A stretch of 64,000 bases of DNA from Syngnathus acus (GCF_901709675.1 NC_051093.1:62001-126000), one strand, 5' to 3'; shown: positions 1 to 10,751, counted from the stretch's first letter. Numbers and translations: made by a program. The notes: generated by a model from the sequence alone, not told the origin.

Positions 1-1157
1 CTACATCCGTGACGAATGGTGCCGGGACTCTGTCGTGGTATGCAAGCACTGCTCGCCACTGGCGGAGTTTGTGATCATTAAGTGCCGTCCTTTTTACCTG
101 CCGAGGGAATTTACTGCGATTCTGCTAGTCGCGGTATACATCCCGCCTTCCAACATCGAAGGCGACAGGATCGCGGCTCTTAGTGGACTGTACCAGTCTG
201 TCAGTGAAAAACAGACGGCGCACCCTGACGGTTTCACCATGTTCGCTGGGGATTTTAATCACGCTAACCTGAAGTCTGTTTTTCCGAGGCTTCACCAACA
301 TGTTGATTTTCCAACACGTGGTGACAGCTTCCTGGACCTGGTCTACTCTTCACATGAAGGAGCTTTCAAAGCCGCCCCCCTCCTCCATCTTGGACTTTCT
401 GACCATATCACTGTTATGCTTTTGCCCGCATACAGACAAATGGTGAAAGCATCCAGGCCGGTTCGCAAGCGGGTTAGAGTGTGGCCTGAGAGTGCCTCTG
501 ATGTGCTTCGAGACTGCTTTGGCTCTACTGACTGGGAAATGTTTAAGCAGGCGGCCACTTGCGATGATCGGACGGATATAGAGGAGTATACTGACTCTGT
601 TTCCTCTTACGTCGCGAAGTGCATTGATGATGTGACCCACTCGAAATACATCGTCTCTCGGGCTAACTGGAAGCCGTGGCTGACTGGGGATGTCCTCGGG
701 CTGCTGAGGGCCAGGGACAAAGCCTTCAGAGCGGGGGATGAGGCTGGCTTGAGGACAGCGAGGGCCGACCTGTCCCGGGGCATTAAGGAGGTGAAAAGGG
801 CGTTCTCTTGCAGGATTACCGCCCACTTCAAGGACAGCAAGGACGCACGGAGCCTTTGGCAGGGCATTCAGACCATCACGGACTACAAGCCCGCGCCGCA
901 GAGCTGTGAGGGCGACATCCGTCTGCTCAACGATCTCAATCGCTTCTTTGCTCGCTTCGACGCTCAGAACAGCACTTGCCCGCTGAAGGCCCCTCCTCCT
1001 CCACAAGAGCAGCCCCTGTGCCTCTCTGCTGATAGCGTGAGGAGGGCGCTTGCCGCTATCAACACTCGTAAGGCGGCGGGCCCTGACAACATCCCGGGTC
1101 GAGCGCTGAAGGACTGCGCTGGGGAGCTGGCGGGTGTCTTCACGGACATCTTCAACA
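1..1157 (+). mobile_element. LINE A (Rex1/Babar- or L2-like), 5' part, interrupted at 1157
   Basis: This is coding sequence of a CR1-superfamily non-LTR retrotransposon, entering the window already inside the endonuclease domain. In the frame starting at 35 I read the apurinic endonuclease motifs GDFNHA and LSDH, then the linker that opens the reverse transcriptase domain (RKAAGPDNIPGRALKDC). The reading breaks at IFN near 1157, where LINE B is inserted. The same element resumes at 4291 with the expected continuation [12 protein letters not shown]. The long antisense frames here are shadows. The clade is inferred from the RT motif style and the repetitive 3' tail, not from a search. Confidence 0.85.
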
Positions 1158-4139
1158 CTACTATCTACTATCAGGCTACTGATTAGATGGCGGACTACGG
1201 AAAGATGGCGGCGCACGCAGTTGCAGCGGCTCAGCTCTCCCGATCTACACATTGTTTGTTTTTTATTAGTGTTTGTACCCACTGTATCTCAATCATACAC
1301 CACCTACAACCGGCAGGAGCTCCTCAGGATAGGTGTTTACTGCGAGTTGAGTGTCGCAGCGGAGTTTCACCGCTCGAAAAACATACCGGAGGATATCATC
1401 AGGCGCCCCGGCTCCCCTTGGATCACCATCCCCGCTGGGAGGAAGCGAAGGCAGCGCAGAGAGAGAAAACAAAAACGAGGCTGCAGGGCCGGCGCGCTAA
1501 CCAGGCTACGGAAGCAGCCGTTCAAACCACCGCTCCCTAGCCTGTTTCTTACCAACGCCAGGTCTCTTGCTAACAAAATGGATGAACTAAGGCTACAGAT
1601 GTCTGCGAACCAGCCCGTGAAGGACTGCTGCATGGTACTGATCACCGAAACCTGGCTTTATCCACTCATACCGGACTCTGCTATCGAGCTAGCAGGATAC
1701 ACCACACAGCGTCATGACAGGACTGAGAACTCCGGCAAGAGCAAGGGGGGGGGGGGGCTCTGTATGTACGTCAATAACAACTGGTGTACTAATATGGTGA
1801 CTGTAGACAGTCACTGCTGCCCGGACCTGGAGTACGTGACTATTAAATGCAGGCCCTTTTACCTCCCTCGTGAATTTACCGTAGTCATGACGACTGTTGT
1901 TTACATACCTCCGGAGGCTAATGCTAAGCTAGCTATCGGACTATTACATGGCAGTATTAGCAGCCAGCTGAGCAGATATCCTGACGCAGTCCACATCATG
2001 GCAGGGGACTTTAATCATGTAGATTTGAAAGCAGCACTCCCTAGTTTCCATCAGCATGTTAAATGTGCCACTAGAGGAGTAAACACTCTGGACAAGGTCT
2101 ACTCCAACATCAAGCTAGGCTACAGGGCAAAACAGCTACCTCACCTGGGCCAGTCTGACCATATGTCACTGCTATTAATCCCGGCATATACCACCATCAG
2201 GAAATCAGCTCCTATCATCACTAAAACTGTTCAAACCTGGCCTGATGACGCCTCTCAGCAGTTGCAGGACTGCTTCGACAGGACTAACTGGGACATCTTC
2301 GAACATCGGGACTTGAACGTGTTCACAGACAGTGTTCTGTGTTATATTAAGCACTGCACAGACACTGTCACAGTGGACAAACTTATACGGATATACCCCA
2401 ACCAGAAGCCCTGGATGACCCGGGAGGTCCTTCGGCTGCTGGAGGAGAGGGACACCGCCCTGTCCCTCAGGTCTGAGGACGGGGCTCTCTACAGCACAGC
2501 CAGAGCCAACCTGAGGAGAGGCATCAGAGAGGCCCAGCTTGCCTACAAGAAGAGGATTGAGGATCACCTGGACAGCAACAACAGCAAGCAGGTGTGGCAG
2601 GGAGTCCAGCATCTCACCAACTACAGAACCACCATCGGAGCTGCTGAAGGGGACGCCTCACTGGCAGAGGTCCTCAATACCTTCTTCGCCCGGTTCGAGT
2701 CCGAGCCACCTGAAGGGGCCACAGACCGCAGCAGCTTCACCCTCACAGTGAAGGAGCACGAGGTGAGGCGCACGCTGCGGACCATCAACCCGAGGAAGGC
2801 TGCGGGTCCTGACGGCGTCACTGGGCGTGTCCTGAAGGACTGCGCAGATCAGCTGGCTGGAGTCTTCACAAAGATTTTCAACCAGTCCCTTACTGAGTCC
2901 ACCGTCCCATCCTGTTTAAAATCCTTCACTATAGTCCCCCTGCCCAAGAAACGCCACATCACCAGCCTCAATGACTACCGGCCAGTCGCACTCACCCCGG
3001 TGGTCATGAAGTGCTTTGAAAAGCTGGTACGGGGTCACATCACAGCACTCCTGTTCAGAGGTTTTGACCCCCACCAGTTTGCCTACAGGGCAAATAGATC
3101 CACAGAGGATGCAGTAGCTACAGCCCTCCACGCTGCACTGTCCCACCTGGAGCAGCCGGGGAGCTATGTGCGGATGCTCTTCGTGGACTTTAGCTCTGCT
3201 TTTAACACCATCCTCCCCCACAGACTGGTGGACATACTGGAGGGCCTGGGACTTCCACATAATACTTGCAGGTGGATTAAGGGCTTCCTGACGGGTCGCA
3301 GCCAGAGGGTGAAAGTGGGCTGTCATACATCCACACCTCTCAGTCTTGGTACCGGCTCCCCACAGGGCTGCGTACTGAGCCCACTGCTTTACACGCTCTA
3401 CACACATGCATGCACCCCCGCCCACCGCAGCAACACCATCGTGAAATTTGCGGATGACACAACCGTGGTGGGGCTCATCTCAAAGGGGGATGAGTCTGCC
3501 TACAGGGACGAAGTGGTCCAGCTATCGGAGTGGTGCGGAGAGAACAATCTGCTCCTAAACACGGCTAAAACCCAAGAACTGGTCATTGATTTTAGGAGGA
3601 AAAATAAAACGGACATTCCACCACTCATCATCGACGGGGTCTGTGTGAAGAGGGTGTCCTCCTTCCGCTACCTGGGAGTCCACATCGAGGAAGACTTCAC
3701 CTGGGGCGTGAACACCTCTGAGCTGCTTAAAAAGGCCCAACAGAGACTCTACTTTTTAAGGGTGCTGAGGAGGCACAGCATTACACGGAGACTGCTGGTG
3801 TCCTTCTATCGCTGCTCCATAGAAAGCACTTTAACGTACTGTATATGTGTTTGGTACTCCAGCTGCACTGCTGCTCAGAGGAAAAAGCTCCAAGGGGTCA
3901 TCAACACAGCACAGAAGATCATTGGCTGCCCTCTCCCCACACTGGAAGACCTACACAGAACCCGCTGTCTCAAAAAAACACAGAACATTCTGAAGGACGC
4001 TTCCCACCCTGGCCACTCCCTTTTCGAACTGTTGCCATCAGGCAGACGCTACAGATTAATTAGGTCGAGGACTAGCAGATTCGCCAAAAGTTTTTATCCT
4101 ACAGCGGTAGTCACATTGAATGCAGCTAAACGTAAATGA
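1134..4139 (+). CDS. LINE B endonuclease/reverse transcriptase polyprotein, almost intact
   Basis: A frame of about 1000 codons runs without a stop. Rough residue positions: basic region 100-130, endonuclease motifs NARSL near 142, TETW near 170, GDFNH near 290 and QSDH near 345; then reverse transcriptase with VDFSSAFNT near 685, [12 protein letters not shown] near 742 and FADDTTVVG near 772, and a C-terminal region rich in Cys and Trp ending NAAKRK. The protein would nick the target DNA and copy the element RNA in place. The first 24 bases belong to LINE A, and no native ATG is in this frame at the N terminus. The ATG at 1187 lies in another frame, joined only by a slip near the T-run at about 1260, so the start is probably damaged. 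A run of 13 G at 1746-1758 lies within the reading frame. Confidence 0.85.
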   Translation: MSSRTSSTLLSTIRLLIRWRTTERWRRTQLQRLSSPDLHIVCFLLVFVPTVSQSYTTYNRQELLRIGVYCELSVAAEFHRSKNIPEDIIRRPGSPWITIPAGRKRRQRRERKQKRGCRAGALTRLRKQPFKPPLPSLFLTNARSLANKMDELRLQMSANQPVKDCCMVLITETWLYPLIPDSAIELAGYTTQRHDRTENSGKSKGGGGLCMYVNNNWCTNMVTVDSHCCPDLEYVTIKCRPFYLPREFTVVMTTVVYIPPEANAKLAIGLLHGSISSQLSRYPDAVHIMAGDFNHVDLKAALPSFHQHVKCATRGVNTLDKVYSNIKLGYRAKQLPHLGQSDHMSLLLIPAYTTIRKSAPIITKTVQTWPDDASQQLQDCFDRTNWDIFEHRDLNVFTDSVLCYIKHCTDTVTVDKLIRIYPNQKPWMTREVLRLLEERDTALSLRSEDGALYSTARANLRRGIREAQLAYKKRIEDHLDSNNSKQVWQGVQHLTNYRTTIGAAEGDASLAEVLNTFFARFESEPPEGATDRSSFTLTVKEHEVRRTLRTINPRKAAGPDGVTGRVLKDCADQLAGVFTKIFNQSLTESTVPSCLKSFTIVPLPKKRHITSLNDYRPVALTPVVMKCFEKLVRGHITALLFRGFDPHQFAYRANRSTEDAVATALHAALSHLEQPGSYVRMLFVDFSSAFNTILPHRLVDILEGLGLPHNTCRWIKGFLTGRSQRVKVGCHTSTPLSLGTGSPQGCVLSPLLYTLYTHACTPAHRSNTIVKFADDTTVVGLISKGDESAYRDEVVQLSEWCGENNLLLNTAKTQELVIDFRRKNKTDIPPLIIDGVCVKRVSSFRYLGVHIEEDFTWGVNTSELLKKAQQRLYFLRVLRRHSITRRLLVSFYRCSIESTLTYCICVWYSSCTAAQRKKLQGVINTAQKIIGCPLPTLEDLHRTRCLKKTQNILKDASHPGHSLFELLPSGRRYRLIRSRTSRFAKSFYPTAVVTLNAAKRK

Positions 4140-4290
4140 TTATGTCTGTGTATGTTCTTCTGTGGGTTTTTAGCTTTTTTTTTTTTTTTTTTATTCTATT
4201 TATTCTATATATTTTTTATCGCATGCGCGGATCGGTTGGCACTTTTTAAATTTCGTTGTACATGTGACAATGACAATAAAGATCTATTCT
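1158..4290 (+). mobile_element. LINE B, near full length, inserted into LINE A
   Basis: This LINE sits between the two halves of LINE A. Its 5' end carries the ATGGCGG-type start common to these fish elements. Its 3' UTR has a T-run, AATAAAG and a short TTCTA-type tail ending where LINE A resumes with TTTCCCTGCAG. No clear target-site duplication is visible. Further copies of its 3' part lie at 24783-26093 on the minus strand and at 61590-62150, so the family is repeated in the window. Confidence 0.88.
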
Positions 4291-5844
4291 ATTTCCCTGC
4301 AGCAGGCCGTCGTCCCTTCGTGTTTCAAGGCTGCCACCATCGTACCTGTGCCGAAGAAACCTGCCCCGTCCTGCTTCAATGACTACCGCCCCGTGGCACT
4401 GACGCCCATCATCATGAAGTGCTTTGAGCGGCTTGTCATGGAGCACATCAGATCCATTCTACCCCCCACCATAGACCCCTTCCAGTTTGCGTACCGAGCC
4501 AAACGGTCCTCTGAGGATGCCATCTGCTCGGCCCTCCACTCGGCCCTCACCCACCTGGAGAGTAGGGACTCGTATGTGAGATTGCTGTTTGTGGACTTCA
4601 GTTCCGCCTTCAACACCATTGTGCCACAACGACTCATCTGCAAACTCGCCAAGCTGGGCCTCAGTACCTACCTCTGCTACTGGCTACTAGACTTCCTCAG
4701 ACTTCCTCAGTCAGAGACCTCAGGTGGTACGTGTTGGCGACAAGATCTCCGCTAGCATCACGCTGAGCACGGGGGCCCCCCAAGGCTGCGTGCTCAGTCC
4801 GCTACTCTTCACCCTGCTGACGCATGACTGCGCTGCAACCTACAGCACCAACCGCATGGTGAAATTTGCTGACGACACGACTCTGGTGGGTCTCATCACC
4901 AAGGGCGACGAGACTCTATACAGGTTGGAGGTTGACCTTCTGGCCACGTGGTGCAAGGACAACAACCTCCTGCTGAACGTCAACAAGACCAAGGAGGTTG
5001 TTGTTGACTTCCGGAAGGGTCACACCCAACACCTGCCGCTGACCATCGACGGTGCTGTGGTGGAGAGAGTGAGCGGCACCAGGTTCCTGGGGGTGCACAT
5101 CAGTGAGGATCTCTCCTGGTCCACCAACACCGCATCACTGGCGAAGAAGGCACAGCGCCGCCTGTACTTCCTGCGGAAGCTCAGGCGAGCGTGTGCTCCT
5201 CCGGCCGTCATGACTACATTTTACCGTGGCACCATTGAGAGCGTCCTCTCCAGTTGTATTGCTGTTTGGGGTGGTAGCTGCACTGACTACAACATGAAGG
5301 CCCTCCAGCGCATAGTGAATACGGCTGGTAAGATTATTGGTGCTTCTCTCCCCTCCTTGAAGGACATTTATACCTCCCATCTCACCCGCGAGGCGACCAC
5401 GATTGTGAGTGATGTGAGTCACCCCGCTCACTCTTTGTTCGATCTTCTGCCCTCTGGGAAGAGGTACAGGAGCCTGCGCTCCCGCACCACCAGACTCACC
5501 AACAGCTTCATACTCCAGGCTGTTAGGATCCTGAACTCTCTCCCCCCTTCTGCGTAGCGTCCTGTACTTTTGCGCTATATTCTGACTGTCTGCTGTATGC
5601 ACACTTGCTCCGTTTTGCTCCTCTTATTTATTGTGTTATTTGTTTATTTATTATTTATTCATCGCTCTTATTATTCATTGTTTGTGCCTTCTTGTTTTTA
5701 TTTTGTGTTAGTTTGCTTGTATGTATGTATGTCGTGTACTATGTCTTGTCACCGTGGGATAGTGGAAACGTAATTTCGATTTCTTTGTGTGTCTTGACAT
5801 GTGGAGAGATTGACAATAAAGCTAACTTTGACTTTGACTTTGAT
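4291..5844 (+). mobile_element. LINE A, 3' part (reverse transcriptase, C terminus, tail)
   Basis: This continues the element broken at 1157. Two frames (4264-4755 and 4724-5557) together give the reverse transcriptase: [28 protein letters not shown], then [22 protein letters not shown] and FLGVHISEDLSW. They are separated by a frameshift beside a short tandem duplication (ACTTCCTCAG repeated) near 4690-4710. The coding part ends at the TAG at 5555. The 3' UTR ends in AATAAAGC and repeats of ACTTTG. Close relatives lie on the minus strand at 9922-10577 and 38107-43038. Confidence 0.85.
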
Positions 5845-6111
5845 TGTATGTAAAACCCGTCATCTAATCAGCCCGAGGCAGCCACTATGCTATACTATTC
5901 AATGATCTATCCGTATATTTACTCTTGTAATATCGCTTGGGCTAGTACTCACCAGACCAAACTTGAGCCTGTATATCGTCTGCAGAAACGAGCTCTAAGA
6001 GTACCGTTTTTTTCCATGTATAATGCGCCCCCATGTATAATACGCACCCTAAAAATGGCATGTTGATGCTGGAAAAAAGCCTGTACCCATGTATAATACG
6101 CGCCCAATTTA

Positions 6112-6178
6112 TTTTTTATTTAAGTCCCAATGATCGTCACACACGCAGGGAGGCAATGGGTCCCATTTTTATAGTCTT
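6112..6178 (-). mobile_element. Fragment of a tRNA-derived SINE
   Basis: The minus strand matches two separated parts of the SINE at 61704-62020: the GACTATAAAAATGGGACCC stretch and the GTGTGACGATCATTGGGAC stretch near its 3' end. The middle is missing. It lies inside element D copy 1 and is absent from copy 2, so it arrived later or belongs to a subfamily. Confidence 0.6.
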
Positions 6179-6587
6179 TGGTATGGTCTTAACTAGGCTG
6201 GATGTATTTTTTTTTGTTGGCGTTGATTTCTCCGACTGCCCGTAAAGGCACCACCGCGATCAGATGAAAAGAGAGGAAAGTGACGTGCGGACATGTGAAA
6301 AAGGCGGCTCTGTATGGGAGAGACGTTGAAGAGGAATAAAAACACCCTTGGAAACCAAAACTTGCCCCTCGTCGTGACTCGGAGCCGCAACAAATGTTTC
6401 GGATTTGTGTAGGGTACATTGTGACAGCAAACGAGCAGGTGATCGAGCAAGCGTCTGATACGAGAGCATTGCGTTCGTATGGAGCGTGTTTGAAGTGAAC
6501 AGCAGAGACGAAAGGAACAAGGCAAAGTGTTGTGAAATAAAATATTACCTGTAATACGCATTTTGTTATTTGCTGATTGTATTAAAC

Positions 6588-7241
6588 CAGTGGTTCCCAA
6601 ACTTTTGCAGGCTGGCGCCCCCTTTGGCTCCCCAGTGAATTCCTAGCGCCCCCCCCCCCAGGCACATATGGAAACAAACACCTCTTTCTTGATATTTGGT
6701 TTGCTGCAATTTGAAAAGAGAAAGGTTAAACACAAATGTGTATTTCACAAATAAAACCCAATTTAGTATTTAGTAAACCAATTTATTTTTTAGCAGTTTT
6801 AACTGCCTGGTTAGTTAGCCTGTCGCCACATATTAGCTTTGCGGGCTCGACTGGGGAAACATGTCACGTGACCGGGACGAGTGTCTTGACCTGAATTAAT
6901 TGATCGTCGATAAAAAAAAAAATTCTGTGCAGCTTGGCGGTACCGGTCCGCGGCCCGGTGGTTGGGGACCACTGCCCTAACCAGCTCAACACAACACAAC
7001 ACGGCGCGTTCTGGCGAGTCCCCAATTTCATGTTGACTTGAACTCAAGATGATGTTGACCGCCAGAATGCGGTTTTTATTATAAAATAAAATTCTGAACA
7101 TTACAAGCTTGAAATTACAAACCTGAGGTTTTTGCTTTTGTAGTCTATGCTGTCGGATCTGACTGGGCCAGAGCGGCGTGTTGTGTACAAATCGACTGCC
7201 GCCCCCCTACCGCCCCCCTACCGCCCCTTTGGGAACCACTG
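6588..7241. mobile_element. hAT non-autonomous element with 8-bp duplication TATTAAAC
   Basis: The ends are CAGTGGTTCCCAAA and its inverse TTTGGGAACCACTG. The flanks are a perfect 8-bp duplication TATTAAAC at 6580-6587 and 7242-7249. This is the classic hAT signature. The element sits inside element D copy 1. It contains a fragment of another hAT end at about 6880-6975 (GGTGGTTGGGGACCACTG), the same sequence found at 12085-12218. No transposase ORF is visible. Confidence 0.9.
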
Positions 7242-7626
7242 TATTAAACTATCACATTCATTGTCAGTCAAGAAGAGAAGAGGACTATTATCCCTTCTTT
7301 GACGAAATGACCAGAGCACAGTACAAACACACTATTGTCGGTCAGTCCTGTTGTTGGTTTTGTTGTACCATGATTTTCTTAAAAAAAAAATAAAAAAAAA
7401 CTTTTTAATTAAAAGAAATTTGCACCCATGTATAATGCGCACCCCAGATTTTAGGACAATAAATTAGTTAAATTTTGCGCATTATACACGGAAAAAAACG
7501 GTAATATGTTGTGTACATCCGAAACATTCATCTCAGCCTCTTTTTACTCGGCTAGGTATCCTCACTGTTCTTCAAGTCAATCATCTTCAAATTGGTCATT
7601 TTGTTCATGGCTCATTGGGGAGAACC

Positions 7627-7711
7627 CTTCCCCTATTTTTTTGAGAGGGGCTGGACTTTCTTCCACTCTGGAGTTGCCCACGGTGAGAGGCGTCGAGCAG
7701 GTGTGGGCATA
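7627..7711 (+). mobile_element. Rex3-type RTE LINE fragment, left piece
   Basis: The translation resembles [20 protein letters not shown], the same endonuclease region seen in the Rex3-type copy at 44583-45958. It stops at GTGGGCATA, where a TA-flanked element was inserted, and resumes at 9227. Confidence 0.65.
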
Positions 7712-8085
7712 CCGTAATTTTCGGACTATAAATCGCGGTTTTTTTCATAGTTTGGGTAGGGGGGCGACTTATAATAAGGAGCGACTTATATGTGTTTTTT
7801 TTCAAAAATGTCAAAAATTTTCCCCCCCAAAAAAAAGTGAAACCGCGATAAACGAACCGCGATGTAGCAAGGGATTACTGTAATTAGAATTTCAAGTGAC
7901 GTCAGGAGCGCGACGCGGCGTGGCGCAGCGGTTGTTTACATAAAGGACAAAGATTGATCACGGGATGACGAAGGGCCCCACGTACTACCGGCATCATTAG
8001 CGGCTTTGTTTCGAAGTGACACGGCGGACGAAGAGTTTGAAGGATTTAAGGATTTGGAGTGACACAGAAGGTTTGAAAAACTATT

Positions 8086-8400
8086 ATGGCTTTTACCCAC
8101 GCCCGGTCCTACTCTACGGAGCTCTCTTTCACTTCCGTGGATTGAAGTCGGGGGTCGGCGCTCGGCCGGGTGGCTGTCCAGGGACGGTGGATGGGGCTTG
8201 GACAATGCTTTTACGCACGCCCGGTCCTACTCTACCGAGCTGTCTTTCACCTCCGTGGATGGAAGTCGAGGGCCGGCGCTCGGACGGGTGGCTGTCCGGG
8301 GACAGTGGATGGGGCTCGGTCATGGCTTTTACGCACGCCCGGTCCTATTCTATGGAGCTCTCTTCCACTTCCGTGGCTGGAAGTCCACGCCTCCACACGC
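8086..8400. repeat. Tandem repeat, about 119-bp period, three units
   Basis: The motif TTTTACGCACGCCCGGTCC recurs near 8090, 8209 and 8328. Each copy is followed by a related STOP-poor stretch. The array is internal to element C copy 1; copy 2 retains only the start of this block. The open frames over it reflect the repeat, not a gene. Confidence 0.8.
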
Positions 8401-8499
8401 CTGGAAGTTTGTTTTGTTAAATAAAGAGCCGTTCACCAAACCCACGTCTTTCCTTGAACTTTGTTAACAGTGTTAACTTAACACTACAATATAGTTATA

Positions 8500-8985
8500 T
8501 AGTAGATCTGTGGAATAACGACGAGGCTGACGTCAGGGCGCACGCGCGGCGTTGTTGACGAAGGACGAGGAATTTGATCGATGGATTTAATGATTTAGAG
8601 TGCACAGATGGTTTGATAATACTATTGCTTATATAATAGTTATTTGATATCTAATTTATATATCGTTATATGGGCCTGTGGAATATTTTGAAGTGCAAAC
8701 GCCATCAGCTGCGCGCACCCATTGTTGACAAAGGACGATCGATTGATTTAATGATTTGGAGTGACACAGATGGTTTGATAACATTATTGCTTATATATTA
8801 GTTATTTGATATATAATTTATATATCGTTATATGGGCCTGTGGAATATTTTGAAGTGCAAGCGCCGTCAGCGGCGCGCACGCATTGTTGACAAAGGGCGA
8901 TCGATAGATTTAATGAATTGGAGTGACACAGATGGTTTTATCAACGTGTTATTTATGTAATAGTTTTTTGAATAACTCTGAATTT
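8500..8985. repeat. Tandem repeat, about 162-bp period, three units
   Basis: The block GATCGATNGATTTAATGA recurs at 8576, 8737 and 8899. Copy 2 of the element (21737-22574) has a single unit of this block, so the array expanded in this copy or its lineage. Confidence 0.8.
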
Positions 8986-9226
8986 TACGTCAGGGCCGTT
9001 CTCAGCTCTTCGTTTGTGTTTATGTCACGTTAGCATACCTGTCGTTTAGCCTGTTGTTGCTCGTTCATGACTGTTCTTGGTGTTGGATTTTGTCGAATAA
9101 ATTGCCCCCCAAAATGTGACTTATACTCCGGAGCCACTTATATATGTTTTTTTTTCACATTTTTGGGCATTTTATGGCTGATGCAACTTGTACTCCGGAG
9201 CGACTTATAGTCCGAGAATTACGGTA

Positions 9227-9614
9227 CTTATTGCCCCCCGGCTGGGCAACTGCACATTGGGGTTCACCCCGGTGAACGAGAGGGTAGCCTCCCTCCACCT
9301 TTGAGTGGGGGGACGGGTCCTGACTGTTGTTTGTGTCTATGCACCAAATGGCAGCTCAGAGTACCCACCCTTCTTTGGGTCCCTGAAAGAAGTGCTGGAG
9401 AGCGCTCCTTCTGGGGGCTCCATTGTTCTACTGGGTGACTTCAATGCTCACGTGGGCAATGACAGTGAGACCTGGAAGGGAGTGAGTGGGAGGAACGGTC
9501 CCCCTGATCTGAACCCGAGCGGTGTTCTATTGTTGGACTTCTGTACTCGACACGGATTTTCTATAATGAACACCATGGTCAAACAAAAGGGTGTCCATGT
9601 GTGCACTTGGCACC

Positions 9615-9615
<1 letters not shown>
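9227..9615 (+). mobile_element. Rex3-type RTE LINE fragment, right piece
   Basis: Frame 9305 onward reads [16 protein letters not shown], then [30 protein letters not shown] and [10 protein letters not shown]. These are endonuclease-domain sequences of fish RTE elements. The sequence ends abruptly at a GT microsatellite at 9616. Confidence 0.8.
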
Positions 9616-9687
<72 letters not shown>

Positions 9688-9723
9688 TGTGTGCGAGTGT
9701 GCGCGTGCGTGCGTGTGCGTGTG
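9616..9723. repeat. GT dinucleotide microsatellite
   Basis: About 35 GT units are followed by an imperfect GT/GC tail. It separates the truncated Rex3 fragment from a tRNA-Gln relic. Confidence 0.95.
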
Positions 9724-9725
9724 TC

Positions 9726-9798
9726 TATTCCATGGTGTTATGATTAGCACTCTGGACTCTGAATGCCGTGATCCGACTTTTAAGATTCAGTGGGACCT
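9726..9798 (+). pseudogene. tRNA-Gln (CUG) pseudogene
   Basis: The first half follows tRNA-Gln closely (CATGGTGTTATGATTAGCAC, then the anticodon stem-loop with CTG). The second half is damaged: the T-arm lacks a good GGTTCAAATCC box and the 5' acceptor strand is altered. I judge it non-functional. A paralogous relic lies at 55458-55531, also just upstream of a Tc1-like element. Confidence 0.7.
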
Positions 9799-9921
9799 CA
9801 AATATTTAGTCAAATAGTATTTGATAAAGTAATCAATCACATCTTCTCCGAGTTACATATATACGGTCATATGCAAAAGTATCATTCGTATGCAAAATCA
9901 ATTTCAAGATTTTCCTTTATC

Positions 9922-10577
9922 AAAGTCAAAAGTCAAAGTCAAAGTCTGCTTTATTGTCAATTTCTTCACATGCCAAGACACAAAGAAATCGAAATTACGT
10001 TCCCACTATCCCACGGTGACAAGACATAGTACACAATATACATACAAGTAAACAACACAAAAAAATAAAAACAAGAAGGCACAAACAATGAATAAATAAA
10101 AGTGATGAATAAATAATAAATAAACAAACAACATAATAAATAAGAGGAGCAAAAATGGAGCAAGTGTGCATACAGCAGACAGTCAGAATATAGCGCAAAA
10201 AAACAGGACGCTACGCAGAAGGGGGGAGAGAGTTCAGGATCCTAACAGCCTGGAGTATGAAGCTGTTGGTGAGTCTGGTGGTGCGGCAGCGCAGGCTCCT
10301 GTACCTCTTCCCAGAGGGCAGAAGATCAAACAAAGAGTGAGCGGGGTGACTCACATCACTCACAATCGTGGTCGCCTTGCGGGTGAGATGGGAGGTGTAA
10401 ATGTCCTTCAGGGAGGGGAGTGAAGCACCAATAATCTTACCAGCCGTGTTCACTATGCGCTGCAGGGCCTTCATGTTGTATTCAGTGCAGCTACCACCCC
10501 AAACAGCGATACAACTGGAGAGGACGCTCTCAATGGTGCCACGGTAGAATGTAGTCATGACGGCCGGAGGAGCACTT
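9922..10577 (-). mobile_element. LINE A copy, 5'-truncated, minus strand
   Basis: The plus strand begins with repeats of CAAAGT, the inverse of the LINE A tail. The minus strand encodes the C terminus (APPAVMTTFYRGTIESVLSS, then LPSGKRYRSLRCRTTRL) with stop codon at 10211-10213. It has inserted inside the Tc1-like element. The paralog at 55546 lacks it. Confidence 0.85.
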
Positions 10578-10751
10578 GATCGCCTGTTCAGATCAGCAAT
10601 ATCAGTAAAATATATCATATAGCGGACAGACACAATGATATTTGAGAAGGGAAATGAAGTTTATGGGATTTTCAGATTTGTCAAGAAGAATGGTGAAATA
10701 TACCTTCAACCAGAATCTACACTCATTGGAAGCTATAGGAAGTGTCTAGAG

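Larger units (their letters stand above)
6004..7501. mobile_element. TA-flanked non-autonomous DNA transposon, type D, copy 1
   Basis: The termini are inverted: CCGTTTTTTTCCATGTATAA on the left, and GCGCATTATACACGG followed by a run of A and CGG on the right. TA flanks both ends (6002-6003 and 7502-7503). A second copy in the opposite orientation lies at 22593-23427. The TA duplication suggests a Tc1/mariner-like origin. No transposase is visible. This copy is longer than its partner because it carries a SINE fragment and a hAT insertion. Confidence 0.85.
5880..7625 (+). mobile_element. Unclassified LINE C-terminal fragment, split by a TA-flanked element
   Basis: Bases 5880-6003 read like the end of a LINE reverse transcriptase (YPYITYCNIAWAS, then LQKRALRV). 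Bases 7502-7625 continue in the same sense (TRLGILTVLQVNHLQIGHF). The DNA between (6004-7501) is a terminal-inverted-repeat element flanked by TA. Only the extreme C terminus is present, so it is a relic. I could not assign the clade. Confidence 0.55.
7712..9224. mobile_element. TA-flanked non-autonomous DNA transposon, type C, copy 1
   Basis: The left end CCGTAATTTTCGGACTATAA is mirrored on the right by TTATAGTCCGAGAATTACGG, with TA on both sides (7710-7711 and 9225-9226). It interrupts a Rex3-type LINE. Joining the flanks restores the coding order seen in the uninterrupted Rex3 copy at 44583-45958. A shorter copy is at 21737-22574. The extra length here comes from two internal tandem arrays (119-bp and 162-bp periods). 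No transposase is visible. Confidence 0.88.

Noticed and set aside
350-1282. 310-codon minus-strand frame opposite LINE A
   Set aside because: It is antisense to the endonuclease coding sequence and has no recognisable domain; high GC content keeps it open.
2916-3425. Long minus frame opposite LINE B, repeated at 25663-26097
   Set aside because: Both are mirror frames of the LINE B reverse transcriptase; conservation simply follows the sense strand.
7600-9230. Genes encoded in the open frames of 8016-8467
   Set aside because: They overlap a 119-bp tandem repeat with a period that is not a multiple of three and show no domain.
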